Shown here: positions 43,738 through 49,025 of the stretch, piece by piece
How the letters are laid out: each line of letters starts with the position of its first letter
Numbering within the stretch: position 1 is the first letter of the stretch
Notes under the pieces: model-generated
Databases searched by the model: none
What the model was told of the DNA's origin: nothing
Seen by the model: only the letters and a program-made list of their open reading frames with translations
Translations under genes and position numbers: made by a program
DNA from: a bacterium
GTDB taxonomy: Bacteria; Zhuqueibacterota; Zhuqueibacteria; Zhuqueibacterales; Geothermadaptataceae
Direction: 5' to 3'
Length of the DNA: 49,025 nt
NCBI GenBank assembly: GCA_024275575.1
Contig: JAJRYV010000065.1
Location: forward strand, 1 to 49,025

Positions 43738-44935
43738 AGCAATCGATCCCAGGGCGCGGCGTTTTTCCAGGAACGCTGCGGTCTTTCTCAGTTTATTTCT
43801 TGTGTTTCGCTGCAGCGGGGGAACTCAAATTCGCAACAGTCTGATCTTTACGCCCGATCGGGATGTTGCATATCCTCATAATAATATTATTTTTCGCAAG
43901 CCGTTCTCACAACCCGGTGAACATTCTCTCGAAATTATCGCCGGTGGGGACGTGATGATCGGGCATTGGACTGCTGCTTATTTAAAGCAGTACGGCAGTG
44001 ACTATCCGTTTCGCGAAATTCAAAGCATGCTGCAGGAGCACGACATTATTTTCGCCAATCTCGAAGCGCCTTTCGCGGATTCCGGGGATGTCGTCGAAGG
44101 AAAATCATTTACTTTCAAAGTGCCGACGCGGCATGTTGACGGATTACGCCGCGCCGGGTTCAATGTCCTCAGTTTGGCCAACAACCACATTTTAGATTAT
44201 GGGCAGGCTGGGTTGGAGCAGACATTGCGAGCGCTTGACAGCGCCAAAATCAAACATACCGGGGCCGGCTTGACACATGAGCAGGCCTGGCTGCCGGCGC
44301 AACTGCAAACCCGCGCCGGTAAGGTTGTGGTTCTGGCTTTTTCCATGACTTTTCCAAAGGAATTTTGGGCGACCGATTCCAGCGGCGGCACTGCTTATCC
44401 TTATGAGAATTTATTACGTTCAACGCTTGACAGCTTGAAAAATTCTGCTGATTTTATCCTGCTTTCGTTTCACTGGGGCCGGGAAAAAAGCACCGTACCG
44501 AAACAGTATCAACGGTTTTTCGCTCATCTCGCCATCGATCATGGCGCGGATTTGATCATCGGGCACCACCCGCACGTCTTGCAGGGCTTTGAAATTTACA
44601 AGGGCAAACTCATTGCCTATTCCCTGGGCAATCTTGCTTTTTCAGCGTACTCCCGTTCTGCAGTCAATTCGGCTTTGCTGCGTGTTGTCTTCGATTCCAC
44701 AGGCAAATTACTTTACGGTCGCATTCTTCCGCTGAATGTTGACAATGCTCAGGTGGAATTTCAACCACGGCCGGCAGAGGTTGAACGCACGCGGCGGATA
44801 TTCGCCCAACTGGATTCACTCTCGAGAAATCTTACCGGCCGCGATATCATCTCCGATAGTGGTTTGATTTTTGATTTTTTACCCCCAAGCAGCATGCCGC
44901 CCGACACCACAAATCGCGAAAACCGGACAGATTGA
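43685..44935 (+). CDS. CapA/PGA_cap-family exported metallophosphatase-like protein
   Basis: The 416-residue protein has a long basic N-terminus and then a hydrophobic segment (about residues 30-42, AAVFLSLFLVF) ending at a Cys that may be lipidated. The PGA_cap domain follows: IIAGGDVMIG, IIFANLEAPFADSG, VLSLANNHILDYG, LSFHWGREKSTVPKQYQRFF, IIGHHPHVLQG and IAYSLGNLAFS, with the metal-binding Asp/His/Asn set of this calcineurin-like fold. CapA-type proteins take part in poly-gamma-glutamate or capsule export; many homologues have no proven substrate. The start overlaps the preceding coiled-coil gene by 53 bases and has no strong ribosome-binding site, so the exact start is uncertain. Confidence 0.85.
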   Translation: MRKQKPARKRKPIPILFKAIDPRARRFSRNAAVFLSLFLVFRCSGGTQIRNSLIFTPDRDVAYPHNNIIFRKPFSQPGEHSLEIIAGGDVMIGHWTAAYLKQYGSDYPFREIQSMLQEHDIIFANLEAPFADSGDVVEGKSFTFKVPTRHVDGLRRAGFNVLSLANNHILDYGQAGLEQTLRALDSAKIKHTGAGLTHEQAWLPAQLQTRAGKVVVLAFSMTFPKEFWATDSSGGTAYPYENLLRSTLDSLKNSADFILLSFHWGREKSTVPKQYQRFFAHLAIDHGADLIIGHHPHVLQGFEIYKGKLIAYSLGNLAFSAYSRSAVNSALLRVVFDSTGKLLYGRILPLNVDNAQVEFQPRPAEVERTRRIFAQLDSLSRNLTGRDIISDSGLIFDFLPPSSMPPDTTNRENRTD

Positions 44936-45080
44936 CAAGCTTTCAATCAGGATTTTCATCTTGTGAAAATAATGATATCATGAATTACTCTGACTGCCAC
45001 AGGTCAGCAACTTATCACGAACCCGGTAACACATCCTGCTTTTTCCATTCCGTGAAAAATCCGGCGCATCCGGAGGGGTT

Positions 45081-46493
45081 ATGGCCTTAAAGAATATCGC
45101 AGAAACGGACCTGCATCAATTCTGGGAAAAATCAGAATACTTTTCTCACCTGCTTTTGAGCCATTCGGGCAGTGAAATTGAAATAATTCGCCGTGGCAAA
45201 GCCAATACGGACGGTGGCCCGGATTACCGCGGCATCGTTATTCGCATCGATGGAAAAATCACCCATGGCGATTGTGAAATTCATATTTCACCACTGGACT
45301 GGTCCCGGCACGGCCACCAGAAAGATGCAGCCTATAACCAGACCTGTCTGCATCTTGCGCTCGACTCGGTGCCGGCGCCACAAATTTTACTGGAAAACGG
45401 TTCGCCGGTTGAACAAATATTAGTTCCACAACGCATTTTCGAAGAATTTTTATCCCGCTCACGAAAGAAGAAAAATCCGATTCAACCGCTGAACTGTGCT
45501 TTAGCGCAGGAGAATTCAACCGTCAAGATCGCTATTCTGCAAACCGCCGGACACAAACGGCTGCAACAAAAATCCAGTTATTTTGCCGAACGATACAGCG
45601 CTGTTTCGTGGGATCAATTGCTGTATGAAGGTCTTTGTCAAGCGCTCGGTTATGCAAAAAATACACAGCCATTTTGCACGCTCTCGCGGCTTGTGCCCAT
45701 CGATTTACTTTTTCAGGAAATGCGGCATACTAAAATTCTGTCGGCAGAAAAGACCGCAGCAGCCCTGCTATTTGGCGCCGCAGGTTTTCTTGAACCCCAT
45801 CCGCAGGCGGAATTTACGAGCGCTGAAATTGCAGAATATAGCCGGCCGCTGATAAAATTCTGGAGCCATCTTCGCCATGTTTTGCAAATTCAGCCGATGC
45901 AAAGGACGCAATGGCAATTTTTTCGATTGCGGCCGCAAAACTTCCCCACACGCAGGATTGCCGGTATCGCCGGGCTGATCACAAAGTTTCAACGCCTGGG
46001 CATTCTTGAATATCTCTTGCACGATATAAAAAATGACCATCTATCAAAGGCGGAAATCAACAATAATTTGCGTCAGTTTTTCACCGTTGAAGCAGACCAT
46101 TACTGGTGTGATCACTTTGATTTTAAAATGCGCGAAAGCAGTGGACGCTCATCGAACCTGGGGATGTTAATCGGTAAAAATCGTGCTGCCGATCTGGTCG
46201 TCAATATCGTTTTTCCGGTTTTATTATTTTATGCCGGGGAAACCGGCGACGGGAAGTTGCAAAACAAGCTGCTTGAACTGTATTCATCTCACCCGCGTTT
46301 GCAGGAAAACAGCATCACACGGGAGATGCTGCGCAAGACCGGATTCCGCAAAATGCCGGGCGGTGATTCGAATTATAATGTATGCATGCAGCAGGGGTTT
46401 CTGCATCTCGCGAAAAATTCCTGCGGTGCGAATCAATGCAATCGTTGTCTCGAAATTATGCTGCCGTTCGCATCCAGGGAAGGGGAAAATTAA
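45081..46493 (+). CDS. DUF2851-family protein
   Basis: The 470-residue soluble protein matches DUF2851 by pattern: an N-terminal LHQFWEKSEYF, GSEIEIIRRGKANTDGGPDYRGIVIRIDG, GDCEIHISPLDWSRHGHQKDAAYNQTCLHLAL and a C-terminal CxxC-type knuckle (CGANQCNRCLEIMLPF). The GPDYxxA/GDVEIH-like core resembles a nuclease fold, but no activity is established for this family as far as I can tell. GGAGGGG lies 3-8 bases before the ATG. Its last 38 bases overlap the convergent gene on the minus strand. Confidence 0.85.
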   Translation: MALKNIAETDLHQFWEKSEYFSHLLLSHSGSEIEIIRRGKANTDGGPDYRGIVIRIDGKITHGDCEIHISPLDWSRHGHQKDAAYNQTCLHLALDSVPAPQILLENGSPVEQILVPQRIFEEFLSRSRKKKNPIQPLNCALAQENSTVKIAILQTAGHKRLQQKSSYFAERYSAVSWDQLLYEGLCQALGYAKNTQPFCTLSRLVPIDLLFQEMRHTKILSAEKTAAALLFGAAGFLEPHPQAEFTSAEIAEYSRPLIKFWSHLRHVLQIQPMQRTQWQFFRLRPQNFPTRRIAGIAGLITKFQRLGILEYLLHDIKNDHLSKAEINNNLRQFFTVEADHYWCDHFDFKMRESSGRSSNLGMLIGKNRAADLVVNIVFPVLLFYAGETGDGKLQNKLLELYSSHPRLQENSITREMLRKTGFRKMPGGDSNYNVCMQQGFLHLAKNSCGANQCNRCLEIMLPFASREGEN

Positions 46494-47112
46494 ATTGCTC
46501 GAGAAGTTTCAGGTATTGCATGGTTTTCTTTTTTGTCCATTTGAGCAAGCGGGCTAAAGCATGTAGTGAATATTCGTTTGTCTTCTCGATAATTTGTGCA
46601 ATTTGAATGATATCTTTGATGGAAAAATCAAGGTTTCTATCCTGAATCAGATCATTGCAGAGCTGCAGCGCCAAATAAATGGAAAATTTAGCCACGGAGG
46701 GTTTACGGCATTCGAGAAAGACATCAAAGCGGTATTCCGGTTCCCAATAATTGCAGGTCAGACCACTGCATTGGTCCAGTTGATTGACCTGGCACTGGAT
46801 TTCCAACGAAATATGTTCCACCAAATGTACCGTATCGATGACATCACCAACGATTTTTATGGGGGCCCCCAGGTGCCGGATATCAAAATTGCGATTGGGA
46901 AAATCCTGCTCTCCCTGGTGGCAATGGTGGTGGCGAATATTGGGGAAAAAGTTGAGCACGGCAAAAAGTAAATCAGGAAATTTTGCCAGGTAAAAGGATT
47001 TATCAGCGGTTATATCAATCGTTGCGCGGATGCGTTTTGTATCCTTGTTAAAGTTCGAATTCAGCTTATTCAACTCATCAAAATTGCCTTCAACAATCTT
47101 AATCAATTTCAT
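46456..47112 (-). CDS. Cyanophycin-synthetase N-domain-like protein with a C-terminal helical tail
   Basis: I chose ATG 47112 (MKLIKIVEGNF) because GGAG lies ten bases upstream; an earlier ATG at 47133 adds seven residues. The 218-residue protein contains LVEHISLEIQCQVNQLDQC, followed by CNYWEPEYRFDVFLEC and a helix IYLALQLCNDLI. This order resembles the N-terminal domain of cyanophycin synthetase (VxEHVALELQ..G, then the YRVVVEYE strand). The N-terminal half has ATIDI and DLLFAVLNFFP, like that domain's first repeat. The last 50 residues are helix-rich and HTH-like (SLHALARLLKWTKKKTMQYLKLL). No ATP-grasp domain is present. It may be a partner of an ATP-grasp enzyme such as that at 22050-23012, but they lie 23 kb apart. 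Confidence 0.5.
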   Translation of the reverse strand: MKLIKIVEGNFDELNKLNSNFNKDTKRIRATIDITADKSFYLAKFPDLLFAVLNFFPNIRHHHCHQGEQDFPNRNFDIRHLGAPIKIVGDVIDTVHLVEHISLEIQCQVNQLDQCSGLTCNYWEPEYRFDVFLECRKPSVAKFSIYLALQLCNDLIQDRNLDFSIKDIIQIAQIIEKTNEYSLHALARLLKWTKKKTMQYLKLLEQFNFPLPWMRTAA

Positions 47113-47749
47113 CGAAACCAATCTCCAGAACATCTCGTTTTAATCAATTAATAAATCAGAATCAGACAATAAAACCACATTCATTTTCGCTTTACGCCTG
47201 GAGTATAGTCATCAAGTAATTCAGTTTTCCCGAGCTGTTTCCGGATCTATCCGGAACTCCTGTAACCTGCTTTTTGCTTTTCAACCAACATCGTTTCCGA
47301 CCGGCAAATCAGGGGTAGTCATTGTGAGCTATGCCGGGTTTCAGGCACAAAATATCGCCGTTTTAAAAATAATCGACTTGATAATTTTCAACTTGAATGA
47401 AAAACGAAACATAGTGATGACAGAATAAAAACAACTATTTTCTTTAGTTTTAGCAAAGGGTGGATGGAGTAGAAAACCTGAGGGTTCGTTCGGATAAATC
47501 TGTATTCCCGGGGGGAGAATGATGAAATGCAGGTGCGTTTCAATGCTCGCTGCCCCGGGATTCACGCCTGCTTGTCAAAAGCGTGTGGGTACAGATTTCG
47601 AGAGGAGATCAAATTTAAAGGACAGACTAAAAACAATAGTTTGAACGATGCAAACAGATTTGCAGATTGTGCAAAAATATCTGTGAAATAATTTACACCG
47701 GAGTTTGAATTTTATCAAATAAAACGAAAACCGGGATTCTGAAATCCGA
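47113..47749. other. Intergenic region, no gene recognised
   Basis: This 637-base stretch separates two minus-strand genes. It contains a short TCCGGA/TCCGGA palindromic pair near 47242-47257 and A/T-rich patches at 47340-47460 and 47620-47720. A 74-codon minus-strand frame near 47341-47565 has no ribosome-binding site or recognisable content. Confidence 0.4.
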
Positions 47750-47944
47750 TCAGACGATATTCGATTTTTTCAGTCTGCCTTTAAGTACAATTTCATAAGT
47801 TCCGGTGCCGCTGTCAAGACTGGCGACTGCAGCGCTGTAACGGGTTGAGTTCTGCAGAATATTCTGTACATTTTCGCGCAAATCCGGTGAGGATGGTTTG
47901 GAAATTTCGATGTAATCGAGGTCTGAAAGGATGCATTTAGACAT
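47750..47944 (-). CDS. Small 64-residue protein with a strong ribosome-binding site
   Basis: An ATG at 47944 lies 7 bases after AGGAGA on the minus strand, a very good translation signal. The 64-residue product (start MSKCILSDLDYIEI, end VLKGRLKKSNIV) is soluble, with one Cys and a basic tail. The middle (NILQNSTRYSAAVASLDSGTGTYEIVLKG) suggests an alpha/beta mini-domain. A longer upstream extension of the frame lacks such a signal. No family is recognised. It stands alone in a gene-poor region. Confidence 0.6.
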   Translation of the reverse strand: MSKCILSDLDYIEISKPSSPDLRENVQNILQNSTRYSAAVASLDSGTGTYEIVLKGRLKKSNIV

Positions 47945-48623
47945 GGGGGTTCTCCTGAAAAAAAAAGTCCTTTGTGAAATTGTAGAATTGTGAGTTATTG
48001 GCGGTGTACCCAGGGAACGCACAATTAATTATGACATAGGCATCGGGGTGAGTATTCTAAAATGCTGATGCAGAAAATTAATATTTTTTGCAAATTCCTA
48101 TGATATTTATTAATTGTGAGAGGATGTGAAGTGTACAACCGTAAGCAAAAGTAAAACACTTAAGGATAATGGGAAGAAATAAATTAGGTGTTTTAGCGAC
48201 TTGCCATTATAAAAGTTTTTCGATAATGTGCAAGTTTTATGACAAAAAATTTTTTGTTTTTCGCAGCTCACAGCAAAAAAGCAAGAAAGAAAAAGGCATG
48301 AACAATCACGAAAAAATTCTCTTTTATTCAATTTCAGCTTTTAACTTGACTTTCATTCGATTTAAAGATAATATTTATAGTTTTGCACCACTTTCCTCTG
48401 CTGGTATGGAATCAGGCTATTTTTTGGTCTTTTTTAAGCTCGCAGACCGATTAATGCAAGAAAAAGAAAACGCATCCTGCTTATTTCAGTCTTATACTTA
48501 AAGCCCGCCAAGTTATGCTTCGCGGTCATTATCTGGATGCTGCGGCTCTGTACAAAGCTGCTAGTACACAACGATATCTGAGACTAAAAATAATAACCAC
48601 TTTGGATTTTACGGTATTTTCGC
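47945..48623. other. A/T-rich intergenic region upstream of uppS
   Basis: No convincing gene was seen in 679 bases. The stretch from about 48050 to 48480 is markedly A/T-rich. Open frames there (for example 48169-48501 on the plus strand) lack ribosome-binding sites and show Phe/Lys-rich composition typical of non-coding A/T-rich DNA. It should contain the promoter of the uppS gene. Confidence 0.45.
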
Positions 48624-49025
48624 ATGACAAAAGACACGACCAATAATGATTTTGACGAGTTAAAAGAAAAAATACTAAAATCCGGAAATTTGCCGGAGCA
48701 TGTTGCTATCATCATGGACGGTAATGGCCGCTGGGCCAAATCACGGCAATTAAATCGTGTTGCCGGACATAAGGAAGGTATTAATTCGGTGCGGGAAATT
48801 GTCGAGACTGCCGGAAACCTGGGCATTAAATATTTGACATTATATACGTTTTCAACTGAGAACTGGAACCGGCCTAAAGGCGAGGTTACCGCTTTGATGG
48901 CGCTGCTTTTAAAAACGATTCGGGCTGAAGTCAATGATCTGAATAAAAACAATGTCAAACTCACAACCATTGGCAGACTGAACGATCTGCCATTTCTCGC
49001 GCGCCAGAGCATGCGGCAGGCGATC
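48624..49025 (+). CDS. uppS: Undecaprenyl diphosphate synthase (isoprenyl transferase), 3' partial
   Basis: The gene runs off the window after 134 codons. The start ATG 48624 gives MTKDTTNNDFDELKEKI, and then the cis-prenyltransferase core: HVAIIMDGNGRWAKSR with the metal-binding Asp32, AGHKEGINSVREIVETAGNLGI, and LYTFSTENWNRPKGEV. The enzyme elongates farnesyl diphosphate to C55 undecaprenyl diphosphate, the lipid carrier for peptidoglycan and surface glycans. The missing C-terminal part would contain the RTSGExRLSNF region. No strong ribosome-binding site precedes the ATG. Confidence 0.95.
   Translation, partial: MTKDTTNNDFDELKEKILKSGNLPEHVAIIMDGNGRWAKSRQLNRVAGHKEGINSVREIVETAGNLGIKYLTLYTFSTENWNRPKGEVTALMALLLKTIRAEVNDLNKNNVKLTTIGRLNDLPFLARQSMRQAI

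Noticed and set aside
47341-47565. 74-codon minus-strand frame
   Set aside because: No start signal and no recognisable content; probably chance.
48169-48501. 110-codon plus-strand frame before uppS
   Set aside because: A/T-rich, Phe/Lys-biased, no ribosome-binding site, no recognisable domain.
48584-49012. 142-codon minus-strand frame at the window end
   Set aside because: It is antisense to the clear uppS coding sequence on the plus strand.

Overview
The window looks like chromosomal DNA from a Gram-negative bacterium of the FCB group, possibly Calditrichota or KSB1-like; that placement is inferred. The reasons are two or three surface proteins ending in a type IX secretion (T9SS)-style sorting domain with a YPNPF motif, a PorV/PorQ-like barrel, FlgD-type Ig domains on several exported proteins, a TonB/ExbB/ExbD operon, and a complete glutamate-dependent haem pathway. 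No tRNA, rRNA or CRISPR array was recognised.

Layout. 1-10.3 kb (+): a frameshifted, 5'-truncated repeat protein with a sorting domain; a small HAMP membrane protein overlapping the start of a 2,113-residue secreted protein built from about 216-residue Ig-like modules; then a PorV/PorQ-like outer-membrane protein. 10.5-17.1 kb (+): an energy-transduction operon encoding a TPR protein, an ExbB/TolQ protein, two ExbD/TolR proteins (the second lacks the membrane aspartate), TonB, and a FlgD-Ig/OmpA-like secreted protein. It is closed by a strong bidirectional terminator facing a Bax-inhibitor-1 family gene. 18.5-21.9 kb (+): a single reading frame that joins a molybdopterin oxidoreductase to a complete cysteine desulfurase. 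22.0-23.0 kb: an ATP-grasp enzyme related to cyanophycin synthetase. 23.2-33.6 kb (-): a tightly packed operon hemA-C-D-E-N-G-B-H-L, which takes glutamyl-tRNA all the way to protohaem. 33.9-39.8 kb (-): an apparent exopolysaccharide operon with overlapping genes: a zinc-ribbon TackOD1/degenerate GGDEF protein, a processive GT2 synthase, a TolC-like outer-membrane protein fused to a glycosidase-like barrel, and an HlyD-like adaptor. 40-49 kb: a DUF4097 remnant, an AP2-domain protein, moaA, a degraded possible insertion-sequence region, a coiled-coil protein, a CapA-like protein, DUF2851, a cyanophycin-synthetase N-domain-like protein, a 64-residue small gene, and the start of uppS at the window edge.

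The most interesting items are the molybdoenzyme-desulfurase fusion, which may carry its own sulfur donor for the Mo centre; the exopolysaccharide operon with an exporter-glycosidase fusion; the ExbD paralogue with Asp replaced by Gly; a C10 tract that breaks a surface protein frame; and two related terminal-inverted-repeat elements, one with a perfect 8-bp target duplication. All functional statements come from motif reading by eye; no database search was possible.
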